NCBI GenBank assembly: GCA_023451735.1 | Contig: JAEXYH010000038.1 | Coordinates: 1-64,000, forward strand | Direction: 5' to 3' | DNA from: Pseudomonadota bacterium | Lineage (GTDB): Bacteria > Pseudomonadota > Alphaproteobacteria > Rhizobiales > Rhizobiaceae | Length of the DNA: 64,000 nt | Shown: positions 28,207-35,955 of the stretch, piece by piece | How the letters are laid out: every line of letters begins with the position of its first letter | Position numbering within the stretch: the first letter of the stretch is position 1 | The notes under the pieces: model-generated | What the model was told of the DNA's origin: nothing | What the model saw: only the letters and a program-made list of their open reading frames with translations | Database searches by the model: none | Made by a program: the position numbers and the translations under genes

Positions 28207-28237
28207 TTGCCGTCAAAAACATAACAAGTTATATAAC
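28207..28237 (+). promoter_or_regulatory. marR promoter with overlapping palindromic operator
   Basis: TTGCCG (28207-28212) and TATATA (28230-28235) are 17 bases apart. Over the -10 box lie two overlapping palindromes made of the same half-site: ATAAC-AA-GTTAT (28221-28232) and GTTATATAAC (28228-28237). This is a good candidate for autoregulation by the MarR protein encoded 29 bases downstream. Confidence 0.55.
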
Positions 28238-28265
28238 GATACATGCAAACCTGGAGAGACAATCG

Positions 28266-28757
28266 GTGACCGCGGATATCGTGCGTGATTTTGGCCTTCT
28301 CACATTGGGCAGCCGCCTCAAGCGCATCGGGGAAAACCTGCAGGTGAACACTCAGCGGATCATGCAGAAACATGGCGTGGCCGTGCAGGTGACCCAATAT
28401 CCCTATCTCGCTGCCCTGGATCGGGATGGCGCGCTGACCATCGGCGAGATTGCCGAAGCAGTCGGCATTTCCCAGCCGGGCGCCACCCGCGCCATCGGGC
28501 AACTCGCAGATGCCGGACTGGTGGAGGTTTCCGTTAGTGACGATGACCAGCGCCGCCGGCAGGTTTCACTCACTGACGCTGGACGTGACGTTATCACCTT
28601 CGCGAAGGAAAAGGTCTGGCCGGATGTCGAGGCGGCAGTGACGAACCTCTGCGACGGCTTCGGGGCGGACCTTCTCCTGCACCTCGCCGCCATAGAGGAC
28701 GGTCTCGCGCAACGTCCCCTGACCCAACGTACACTGAAAAATGGAAAATCCCGATGA
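28266..28757 (+). CDS. MarR family transcriptional regulator
   Basis: A 163-residue MarR protein with the winged helix LTIGEIAEAVGISQPGATRA and the wing DDDQRRRQVSLTDAGR. GTG 28266 is preceded by GGAGAG. Its last bases overlap the start of a GNAT gene (ATGA), so regulator and acetyltransferase form an operon. A palindrome over the promoter suggests autorepression. Ligand unknown. Confidence 0.92.
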   Translation: MTADIVRDFGLLTLGSRLKRIGENLQVNTQRIMQKHGVAVQVTQYPYLAALDRDGALTIGEIAEAVGISQPGATRAIGQLADAGLVEVSVSDDDQRRRQVSLTDAGRDVITFAKEKVWPDVEAAVTNLCDGFGADLLLHLAAIEDGLAQRPLTQRTLKNGKSR

Positions 28758-29440
28758 GCCACATTCTCGATCGCCCCGCTTGGAACGCGCTCGCCACCGT
28801 TCACGCAGCCTTCGCCGAAGGAATGCCACTCGCAAAGCGTTACTTCCCTTCCATCGTGCCTTTCGCCGCAATGCAGGCCGATACGTCCGAAAGCATCGCC
28901 GCAATAGCGGCTCTGCCCACGAACGGCGAGACCATGGCGCTGGTGGAAGCCCAGCCGATTCCCGCGCTTCCCGGCTTCGAAACCATCATCGATGCAACCT
29001 TGGTGCAGATGCTGGCAGAAAAGCCCTTCGAGCGACTTGAAGATCCGCGCATCGAAAAACTGGGCGAGCGGGATGCGGAAGAAATGCTGGCGCTTGCGAC
29101 GCTGACCAAACCCGGTCCTTTCACGCTCAAGGCCCAGTCCCTCGGCCAGTTCTGGGGTATCCGCATGCATGGCCGGCTCGTCGCCATGGGCGGCCAGCGC
29201 ATGCGCCAGCCGGGTTTTGCCGAACTGAGCGGCCTCTGTGTCCATCCGGATTTCCAGGGCAAGGGCCTCGGCAAGCTAATGCTGCGCTTCGTCGCCGGCG
29301 AGATTTCGGCCGGCAACGAGGCCGTCTACCTGCATGCCTACAAGCACAATGAAGGAGCCGTCGGCCTTTATCGCTCGCTCGGTTTTGCGATCCGCAGCGA
29401 CATGCATTTTCGCGTGGTCAGGCGACCGGAAAAAACCTAA
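28754..29440 (+). CDS. GNAT family N-acetyltransferase (FR47-like)
   Basis: A 228-residue acetyltransferase. The N-terminal half (about 100 residues) is a poorly conserved extension; the GNAT core lies in the second half with LSGLCVHPDFQGKGLGKLML and YRSLGFAIRSDMHF, typical of the FR47 group. It is co-translated with the MarR gene. Its stop overlaps that of the convergent acetyltransferase gene by four bases. Confidence 0.9.
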   Translation: MSHILDRPAWNALATVHAAFAEGMPLAKRYFPSIVPFAAMQADTSESIAAIAALPTNGETMALVEAQPIPALPGFETIIDATLVQMLAEKPFERLEDPRIEKLGERDAEEMLALATLTKPGPFTLKAQSLGQFWGIRMHGRLVAMGGQRMRQPGFAELSGLCVHPDFQGKGLGKLMLRFVAGEISAGNEAVYLHAYKHNEGAVGLYRSLGFAIRSDMHFRVVRRPEKT

Positions 29441-29937
29441 CCGAAGATCATCGCCATCTTGACGCTGTCGATATAGCGAGCGTCGATCCTCACCGCATCG
29501 CGGGCAACACCTTCGTGCTCGAAACCCACCCGTTCGTAGAGAGCGATCGCGCGAAGATTGTCCGCATGGGCGTTGAGCTCGACCCGATGCATGCCCGCGG
29601 CTTTTGCAGCATCGAGCGTGGCGGCAATCAACCGCTTGCCCAGCCCGCGGTCGCGATAGCCGGGAATGATACCCATGCCGAGCGTGCCGCAATGTGATTC
29701 CGCATCACGCGCTCCGCGGCGGATATCGCACCATCCGACCACCTTGCCGTGCACAACCGCCACCATATGCGGGTGACCAGCAGCGATATTGTCGCGAACG
29801 AAAGCCAGCATCGCAGGGACAGGCGGCGCTTCGAGAAAGATCAGGTATTTCCTCTCGCGCGCCACGATGTCGAGGGCTTCTCGAAAACCCTCGACATGAT
29901 CTTCCCGTATCGGCTCGATACGGATCTCATCAGCCAT
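29437..29937 (-). CDS. GNAT family N-acetyltransferase
   Basis: A 166-residue GNAT protein with LGMGIIPGYRDRGLGKRLI (motif A) and NLRAIALYERVGFEHEG, close to the RimI/spermidine-acetyltransferase-like group. ATG 29937 lies one base beyond the TGA of trpE(G), so it is probably transcribed with that gene. No functional link to tryptophan is evident. Confidence 0.9.
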   Translation of the reverse strand: MADEIRIEPIREDHVEGFREALDIVARERKYLIFLEAPPVPAMLAFVRDNIAAGHPHMVAVVHGKVVGWCDIRRGARDAESHCGTLGMGIIPGYRDRGLGKRLIAATLDAAKAAGMHRVELNAHADNLRAIALYERVGFEHEGVARDAVRIDARYIDSVKMAMIFG

Positions 29938-29938
29938 A

Positions 29939-32128
29939 TCACGCCGCCTTCGTCTCGCGCTTCCTTGCCAGATGCGCCACGACATTCTCGATCATTCGCA
30001 TCCCGGCATCACCGCCGAGCGTCATGATCGATTCCGGGTGGAACTGCACAGCCGCGATCGGCTCCTTGGCATGCTCGATACCCATGATCGTGCCATCCTC
30101 GCTCTCGGCGGTGATGATGAAGTCCGGATCGAGCGTCGCCGGATCGGCAAAGATCGAATGATAACGGCCGACCGTCACTTCCTTCGAAAGTCCGGAGAAG
30201 ACGATACCCGGCTCCAGCACCCGGATGCGCGACGGTTTGCCGTGCATCGGAATGGCGAGATGCCGAAGCTGCCCGCCATAGGCTTCCGCCAGTGCCTGAA
30301 GCCCGAGGCAGACGCCGAAGATCGGCAGGTTTTTCGCCCGCGCCGCCTTGATCGTCGCCTTGCAGTCGAAATCCTTTGGATTGCCCGGACCCGGCGACAG
30401 CACCACGAGATCGGGATCGATCCGGTCGAACACTTCTTCCGGCACCGGCGTGCGCACGGTGGAAACCGTCGCCCCCGTCTGGCGGAAGTAGTTGGCGAGT
30501 GTGTGAACAAAGCTGTCCTCGTGGTCGACGAGCAGGATTTTCACCCCCTCGCCCACCCGGGCAACGTCGCGGGAAACCTTGCCGGAATTGCCGGCGCGCG
30601 CATCACGAATGGCTGAAATCATGGCGGATGCCTTCAGTTCGGTTTCTGCCTCTTCCTCTTCCGGATTGCTGTCATTGAGCAGCGTCGCCCCGGCGCGCAC
30701 CTCCGCAATGCCATCCTTGACGCGGATGGTGCGCAACGTAAGCCCCGTATTCATGTCGCCGTTGAAACCGACCATGCCGATCGCCCCACCATACCATGCG
30801 CGCGGGCTGCGCTCGTGGCTTTCGATGAAGCGCATCGCCCAAAGTTTTGGCGCACCGGTCACGGTCACAGCCCAGGCGTGGGAGAGGAACCCGTCGAACG
30901 CATCCATATCCGGCCGCAGACGTCCCTCGATATGGTCGACCGTGTGGATGAGCCGCGAGTACATCTCGATCTGCCGGCGGCCGATCACCTTCACCGAACC
31001 CGGCTCGCAGACGCGCGACTTGTCGTTTCGGTCGACGTCGGAGCACATCGTCAGCTCCGACTCGTCCTTCTTCGAATTCAGCAGCTTCAGAATCTGCTCG
31101 CTATCGGAAATCGCATCCTCGCCACGCTTGATCGTGCCTGAGATCGGGCATGTCTCGATGCGGCGGCCGGACACGCGCACGAACATTTCCGGCGAAGCAC
31201 CAATCAGATATTCCTGGTTTCCGAGATTGATGAAGAAGGAATAGGGCGACGGGTTGATCGCCTTCAGCCGGTTGGAGATCTCCGAAGGCTTGCTGTCGCA
31301 GCGCTCCATGAATTTCTGCCCGGGCACCACTTCGAAGAGATCGCCGCGGCGAAAACTCTCCTTTGCCTCGGTCACAAGCTTGGCATATTCGCCCGGCTTG
31401 TGATCGCCCTTCGGCGGCGTCACCGTTGTGCGCTGGAACGGATCGGGTGCGATCTCCTGAGCCCTCCCTTCGGTCGTTACGCCATCCTTGGCAAAATCGT
31501 AACGATCGATCCAGGCTTTTGCCGCATGGTGGTCGACAACGAGAATCTCGTCGGGCAGAAACAGCACCATGTCACGCTGGTCCTGCGGCCGCTCCATCGC
31601 CAGCTTGATCGCATCGAACTGAAAGGCAAGATCGTAGCCGAATGCGCCGAACAGGCCGATCGCCGAATCCGCTTCTGAATAAAAGAGATCGACGATCGCG
31701 CGCAAAACGGTGAATACCGTCGGCATTTTCGAACGCTCTTCCTCGGTAAAGACGCGGGAAGGCTGGTTCACCGTCAGGTCAAGACGACGGACGGTCCGGT
31801 TACCAAGCGTTAAATCCTCGATGCCTGCCAATCGGTCGGCAACGAAACCGAGCAGCACTTCTCCCCGTTCATTATAGGCGTCGATCCACACGCTGCGGCC
31901 ATTGCAGGTAATCCCGAGCGGCGGATCGACGATCGCCGTGTCCCATCGGGTATAGCGGCCCGGATATTCGTAGTTCGACGAAAACACTGCGCCGCGGCGC
32001 TCGTCCAGCCGGTCGACATAGGATGAGATCGCGGTCGCATATTCCGCCGGCCGGCGCTTGCGACTGACGGTAATCCCGCCTTTGGTCTCGTAGGTTTCCG
32101 AGCCGTCCTCGTGAATGATCGTCGCCAT
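29939..32128 (-). CDS. trpE(G): Anthranilate synthase, fused TrpE-TrpG
   Basis: A 729-residue fusion of the chorismate-binding TrpE part (about residues 1-510) and the glutamine amidotransferase TrpG part (about 535-729). It makes anthranilate in tryptophan synthesis. The TrpE part shows LIGASPEMFVRV, PISGTIKRGEDA and the DHEDSFVHTL start of the second domain. The TrpG triad is Cys in FGVCLGLQAL and His/Glu in VQFHPESIMTLGG. The fusion and its length are as in Rhizobium and Sinorhizobium. ATG 32128 (MATIIHEDG) is the start; the longer open frame runs through the attenuator. Controlled by the trpL attenuator upstream. Confidence 0.97.
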   Translation of the reverse strand: MATIIHEDGSETYETKGGITVSRKRRPAEYATAISSYVDRLDERRGAVFSSNYEYPGRYTRWDTAIVDPPLGITCNGRSVWIDAYNERGEVLLGFVADRLAGIEDLTLGNRTVRRLDLTVNQPSRVFTEEERSKMPTVFTVLRAIVDLFYSEADSAIGLFGAFGYDLAFQFDAIKLAMERPQDQRDMVLFLPDEILVVDHHAAKAWIDRYDFAKDGVTTEGRAQEIAPDPFQRTTVTPPKGDHKPGEYAKLVTEAKESFRRGDLFEVVPGQKFMERCDSKPSEISNRLKAINPSPYSFFINLGNQEYLIGASPEMFVRVSGRRIETCPISGTIKRGEDAISDSEQILKLLNSKKDESELTMCSDVDRNDKSRVCEPGSVKVIGRRQIEMYSRLIHTVDHIEGRLRPDMDAFDGFLSHAWAVTVTGAPKLWAMRFIESHERSPRAWYGGAIGMVGFNGDMNTGLTLRTIRVKDGIAEVRAGATLLNDSNPEEEEAETELKASAMISAIRDARAGNSGKVSRDVARVGEGVKILLVDHEDSFVHTLANYFRQTGATVSTVRTPVPEEVFDRIDPDLVVLSPGPGNPKDFDCKATIKAARAKNLPIFGVCLGLQALAEAYGGQLRHLAIPMHGKPSRIRVLEPGIVFSGLSKEVTVGRYHSIFADPATLDPDFIITAESEDGTIMGIEHAKEPIAAVQFHPESIMTLGGDAGMRMIENVVAHLARKRETKAA

Positions 32129-32184
32129 GTTCTGCCTTGCCTTTTCGATCGGATCTCTTTTGTGCCCGGATCCCGTTGCGGCCA

Positions 32185-32216
32185 ATAAAAAAGCCGCCTC
32201 GGTTCTCGGGCGGCTT
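32185..32216 (-). terminator. trp attenuator terminator
   Basis: On the minus strand AAGCCGCC and GGCGGCTT form an 8-bp stem followed by TTTTATT. It lies 40 bases after the trpL stop and 57 bases before trpE(G). CCAAGCC at its 5' side can alternatively pair with GGCCTTG just after trpL, which would make an antiterminator. Confidence 0.85.
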
Positions 32217-32256
32217 GGTCTGGTCTTGTCGATGGACATGACTGGTCAAGGCCGCG

Positions 32257-32304
32257 TTAGCGTGCCCACCACCAGTTACCATTGTTGTTCATCGAAATCG
32301 TCAT
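32257..32304 (-). CDS. trpL: trp leader peptide (TrpL)
   Basis: A 15-residue peptide, MTISMNNNGNWWWAR, with three consecutive Trp codons near its end. It is too short for ordinary gene finding. In Sinorhizobium meliloti the trpE(G) gene is controlled by attenuation through a leader ending WWWAR, and the position before a U-tract terminator is the same here. An internal ATG at 32292 is a possible later start. Confidence 0.92.
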   Translation of the reverse strand: MTISMNNNGNWWWAR

Positions 32305-32312
32305 GGGCGAAA

Positions 32313-32341
32313 TTGTTAGCGTGGCTCCACAATCCGCGCAA
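32313..32341 (-). promoter_or_regulatory. Predicted trpL promoter
   Basis: Minus-strand TTGCGC (32341-32336) and TAACAA (32318-32313) are 17 bases apart. The first trpL ATG is only eight bases beyond the -10 box, consistent with the leaderless trpL transcript known from Sinorhizobium. Confidence 0.55.
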
Positions 32342-32456
32342 GCGCAAAAATATTGTCGCATGATGCGACCAAAACCCGGTGATCCGCGTTGCCCCTCTCG
32401 CCCGGCTTCCACTTACGCCGGAAAAATATAGACACGGGCTGGAGGACAGACGACGA

Positions 32457-33746
32457 ATGAAGCGGTCCATTACTCTCCTTGCGCTTGCGGCGCCTTTCAT
32501 GCTTGGCGCCGCACGTCCCCCGGAACGGCCGGCAATTTCCCACCGCAATGCCGAGGTCATAGAGGTCAACGTGATCGACCAGTTCCTCAAGGACACCGGC
32601 ATCCGCAAACAGTCTTCCTCATCGCAGCGATCCAAGTCGCGCACGCGTTCCACACGCAATTCCAGTCCCAAACCACCGCCGATCGCTTCTGTTCCGCTTC
32701 CGATCCCGAAACCAGCCGAGACGGCACAGACGGCAACAGAACAACCACCCGTTCCCTCGGAAGCCCCAGGCACACTGGAGCGCAAGCCGGAAGAGCGGGC
32801 TGAATCGCCCCGGACGGAGCCGGAAAAGATCGAGGCCGAAAAGCCGGCATCCTCCGAAACCGCAAAGCCCGACGAAGCGACACCCCCGTCGACTGCACAG
32901 GCAGATAAGCAGGAGCCAGCCAGCCCACCCGTCGTCGAGCAACCTGCAACGGCCACCGAGCCGGCTCGTGAAGCAGAGGTTCCCAAACCTTTGCCCAAAC
33001 CGGCAACGGACACCGTAACCGCCAGCCCGCAACAACCGGCCAAGCCGGATGGAAGCGGGCAGCAACCGGCCGAGGATCGGACGAAAAAGGACCAGCCCAC
33101 CCAGGATGAGGCAAAGCCGGACGGCAAGCAGGCGGAAGAAGGCGAAACGGAAAAGGCAGAAACGCCGCCGCCACCGCCACTGGTCAAGGAGGATCCGCAG
33201 GAACTGCAGGCGTGTCTCGCCGACCTGAAAGCGATCGGCGCGAAATTCGAGACGAATGATCCGATCAACGACGGCAACGGCTGCGGCATAGAACATCCGA
33301 TCGACGTGACGGAAGTCCTGCCGGGCGTCGACCTCGGCGGCGCCACCATGCGCTGCAAGACGGCGCTCACCATGGCTCACTGGCTGAAGAACACGGTCCA
33401 GCCAGCCATGAACATCGCCATGCCGGGCCGCAAGATTATCGCTTTGGTACCGGGTTCGACCTACCAGTGCCGGCTACGCAACAGTGCTTCGACGGGAAAA
33501 ATTTCCGAACATGCCCGCGGGAACGCCTATGACGTCGCTGCCTTCAAGCTGGACAATGGCGAGAAGATCGAGATGAAACCGCGCACCGAAGACTCGACAC
33601 TCGAAGGCGCCTTCCAGCGCACTGCCACGGCCGGCGCCTGCCTGTACTTCACAACGGTCCTATCACCGGGCAGTGACGAGGCTCACGAAGACCATCTTCA
33701 CCTGGACATTCTCGAACGGAACGGTGGCTACCGCTACTGCCGATAG
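32457..33746 (+). CDS. Extensin family protein with long disordered linker
   Basis: A 429-residue exported protein. A signal peptide (MKRSITLLALAAPFMLGAA) is followed by about 200 residues rich in Pro, Glu, Lys and Ala with no predicted fold, then a C-terminal bacterial extensin-like domain from about residue 240. The domain has conserved cysteines (CGIEHP, RCKTALTMAHWL, YQCRLRN, GACLYFTT), the stretch SEHARGNAYDVAAF and HEDHLHLDI, the latter resembling metal-peptidase-like His/Asp motifs. GGAGG stands upstream of ATG 32457. Likely acts in the periplasm on the cell wall; function not established. Confidence 0.87.
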   Translation: MKRSITLLALAAPFMLGAARPPERPAISHRNAEVIEVNVIDQFLKDTGIRKQSSSSQRSKSRTRSTRNSSPKPPPIASVPLPIPKPAETAQTATEQPPVPSEAPGTLERKPEERAESPRTEPEKIEAEKPASSETAKPDEATPPSTAQADKQEPASPPVVEQPATATEPAREAEVPKPLPKPATDTVTASPQQPAKPDGSGQQPAEDRTKKDQPTQDEAKPDGKQAEEGETEKAETPPPPPLVKEDPQELQACLADLKAIGAKFETNDPINDGNGCGIEHPIDVTEVLPGVDLGGATMRCKTALTMAHWLKNTVQPAMNIAMPGRKIIALVPGSTYQCRLRNSASTGKISEHARGNAYDVAAFKLDNGEKIEMKPRTEDSTLEGAFQRTATAGACLYFTTVLSPGSDEAHEDHLHLDILERNGGYRYCR

Positions 33747-33818
33747 TGGCAGCCTGATTGCTGCGTAGCCAACCGCAAAAACGACCAGTCAGATGATGTT
33801 ATCGTATCGACGATCCGG

Positions 33819-34021
33819 TCAGAGATCAGCAGCGACAGCAACGCCTGCGACGTCGTCATCGGTCAACACGATCGCATATTTCTGATCTGTATCGAAAACT
33901 TCCACACGATCGGGGCAATCTTGCGATCCCTGGCAAGCGCGCTGGAAAACTCCTCCGGCGAGCGTTCGTCCTCGACGAGAATGGTGTTTCCGGCTTTCAG
34001 AGCAACTTCGAGATAAGGCAT
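33819..34021 (-). pseudogene. Small gene with a one-base frameshift
   Basis: ATG 34021 has a good ribosome site (AAGGAG, seven bases upstream) and opens MPYLEVALKAGNTILVEDER, continuing to DRKIAP near base 33911. There the frame shifts by one base: the original frame soon reaches TGA (52 codons), while the neighbouring frame continues as DRVEVFDTDQKYAIVLTDDD and ends at 33819. Joined, the two give about 68 residues of coherent protein. The product is unknown. It lies 90 bases downstream of fhs on the same strand. It may be a decayed gene, a sequencing error or an unusual recoding; the rest of 33747-34110 shows nothing else. Confidence 0.55.
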
Positions 34022-34110
34022 GGACGGCTCCTTTATGGCCTGGCTCTCAACGTCGAACGCTCGCGGATCGTCGTTGGTTGCCGGGAAAGGATGGGACCGC
34101 GCCGTCCTGC

Positions 34111-35790
34111 CTAAAACAGTCCCTCGATATCGCCTTCGTCATTGAGGAAAATCCGCTCGGCGGATGGAGACCGCGGCAGGCCCGGCATGGTCATGATTTC
34201 GCCGGTGATCGCCACGATGAACCCGGCTCCCGCCGAAAGCCGTACCTCGCGCACATGCACCACATGCCCCTCCGGCGCGCCGCGCAGGTTGGGATCGGTC
34301 GAAAAGGAATATTGCGTCTTGGCAATGCAGACCGGCAGGTTGCCATATCCCTGCTCTTCCCATGCCTTCAACTGATCCCGCACCGCCTTATCGGCCGTCA
34401 CTTCCCCTGCGTGATAGATCTTCGACGCGACCGTCTCGATCTTCTCCATCAACGGCGTATCGTCGGGATAAAGCGGCTGGAAATTGGCCTGCCCGCCATC
34501 TGCAAGCTCGACCACCTTGTAGGCGAGTTCCTCTATCCCCGCAGAGCCTTCAGCCCAGTGACGGCAGACGATCGCATCGGCACCCAGCCGATCGACATAA
34601 TCCTTGATCGCGGCGATTTCGGCATCCGTGTCCGAAATGAAATGGTTGATGGCAACGACCACCGGCACGCCGAACTTGCGCACATTGGCAACGTGACGGC
34701 CAAGATTGGCGCAGCCCCGCGTCAGTGCCTCTACATTCTCGGCGGAAAGCTCCTCTTTCTTGACCCCGCCATTCATCTTCAGCGCCCGGATGGTCGCAAC
34801 GATAACGGCCGCGTCGGGCTTCAGACCCGCCTGACGGCACTTGATGTCGAAGAATTTCTCCGCTCCCAGATCCGCCCCGAAACCGGCTTCCGTCACCACA
34901 TAATCGCCGAGTTTGAGAGCCGCCTTGGTGGCGATCACCGAATTGCAGCCATGTGCGATATTGGCAAACGGACCGCCATGGACGAAAGCCGGGTTGTTTT
35001 CCAGCGTCTGCACCATGTTCGGCTGCATCGCGTCCTTCAAGAGTACCGCCATCGCCTTGTCGGCCTTCAGGTCACGCGCGTAGACCGGCGAGCGATCGAA
35101 CCGGTAACCGATGACGATCTGCCCGAGCCGGCGTTCGAGATCGGTGAGGTTTTCGGCAAGGCAAAGGATCGCCATGACTTCGGAGGCGACCGTGATGTCG
35201 AAACCGCCCTCGCGCGGAAACCCGTTCCTGGCCCCGCCGAGCGACATGACGATTTCGCGCAGCGCCCGATCGTTCATGTCCATCACCCGCCGCCAGGTGA
35301 TACGACGGATATCGATATCGAGCTCGTTGCCCCAATAGACATGATTGTCGATCATCGCCGACAGGAGATTGTGCGCGGACGTGATCGCATGAAAATCGCC
35401 GGTAAAATGAAGGTTGATGTCCTCCATCGGCACGACCTGCGCATAACCCCCGCCGGCCGCCCCGCCCTTTGTTCCGAAACATGGACCGAGCGACGGCTCG
35501 CGCACGCAGATGACAGCCTTTTTGCCGATCCGGTTCAGCCCGTCGCCAAGGCCCACCGTCGTCGTCGTTTTCCCCTCGCCCGCCGGCGTCGGGTTGATTG
35601 CGGTGACGAGGATCAGCTTGCCGTCCTTTTTGCCTTCGAGCGAGGCAAGAAAATCGGCGCCGATCTTCGCCTTGTCATGGCCGTATGGAATGAGGGCATC
35701 GGACGAAATCCCGAGCTTCCCGCCGATCGCCGAGATCGGCAACTTAGTCGCCGCGCGCGCAATCTCGATATCCGACTTCACATCTGGCAT
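34111..35790 (-). CDS. fhs: Formate-tetrahydrofolate ligase
   Basis: A 559-residue enzyme making 10-formyl-tetrahydrofolate from formate, ATP and tetrahydrofolate. The P-loop is TPAGEGKTTTT; other family marks are REPSLGPCFGTKGGAAGGGY, EDINLHFTGDFHAI and FVHGGPFANIAHGCNS. ATG 35790 (MPDVKSD) follows GAGAAG and gives the normal length; the open frame extends further upstream without support. It stands alone, with no other one-carbon genes adjacent. Confidence 0.96.
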   Translation of the reverse strand: MPDVKSDIEIARAATKLPISAIGGKLGISSDALIPYGHDKAKIGADFLASLEGKKDGKLILVTAINPTPAGEGKTTTTVGLGDGLNRIGKKAVICVREPSLGPCFGTKGGAAGGGYAQVVPMEDINLHFTGDFHAITSAHNLLSAMIDNHVYWGNELDIDIRRITWRRVMDMNDRALREIVMSLGGARNGFPREGGFDITVASEVMAILCLAENLTDLERRLGQIVIGYRFDRSPVYARDLKADKAMAVLLKDAMQPNMVQTLENNPAFVHGGPFANIAHGCNSVIATKAALKLGDYVVTEAGFGADLGAEKFFDIKCRQAGLKPDAAVIVATIRALKMNGGVKKEELSAENVEALTRGCANLGRHVANVRKFGVPVVVAINHFISDTDAEIAAIKDYVDRLGADAIVCRHWAEGSAGIEELAYKVVELADGGQANFQPLYPDDTPLMEKIETVASKIYHAGEVTADKAVRDQLKAWEEQGYGNLPVCIAKTQYSFSTDPNLRGAPEGHVVHVREVRLSAGAGFIVAITGEIMTMPGLPRSPSAERIFLNDEGDIEGLF

Positions 35791-35892
35791 GGGCTTCTCT
35801 CTTGGCGACCGGTGGGAGCTTTCTGTGCGGCCATGCTTATCGAAGCCTGCCCCCACTGTGAATAGCAGGCGTCCCGCGTCCGCCGCCGATCC

Positions 35893-35928
35893 AAAGAAAA
35901 AGGGCGACACGATCACTCGCACCGCCCT
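35893..35928 (-). terminator. Probable terminator of the TonB receptor gene
   Basis: On the minus strand AGGGCG and CGCCCT form a 6-bp stem with a 16-base loop, followed by TTTTTCTTT. It lies 28 bases beyond the receptor stop. Confidence 0.6.
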
Positions 35929-35955
35929 CGACTGGAGATTTTGAAGGAACCGCGG

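Noticed and set aside
26470..28265. preQ1 riboswitch for queF or metal riboswitch for the CDF gene
   Set aside because: queF is internal to an operon with no leader of its own, and the region upstream of the CDF gene shows no recognisable riboswitch core.
32129..32239. N-terminal extension of TrpE(G) by 37 residues
   Set aside because: It is encoded by the attenuator terminator hairpin; the normal protein begins at ATG 32128.
34078..35865. A 595-codon open frame on the plus strand
   Set aside because: It lies antisense to fhs, whose product is unmistakable. Long antisense frames are expected from the codon bias of high-GC genes.
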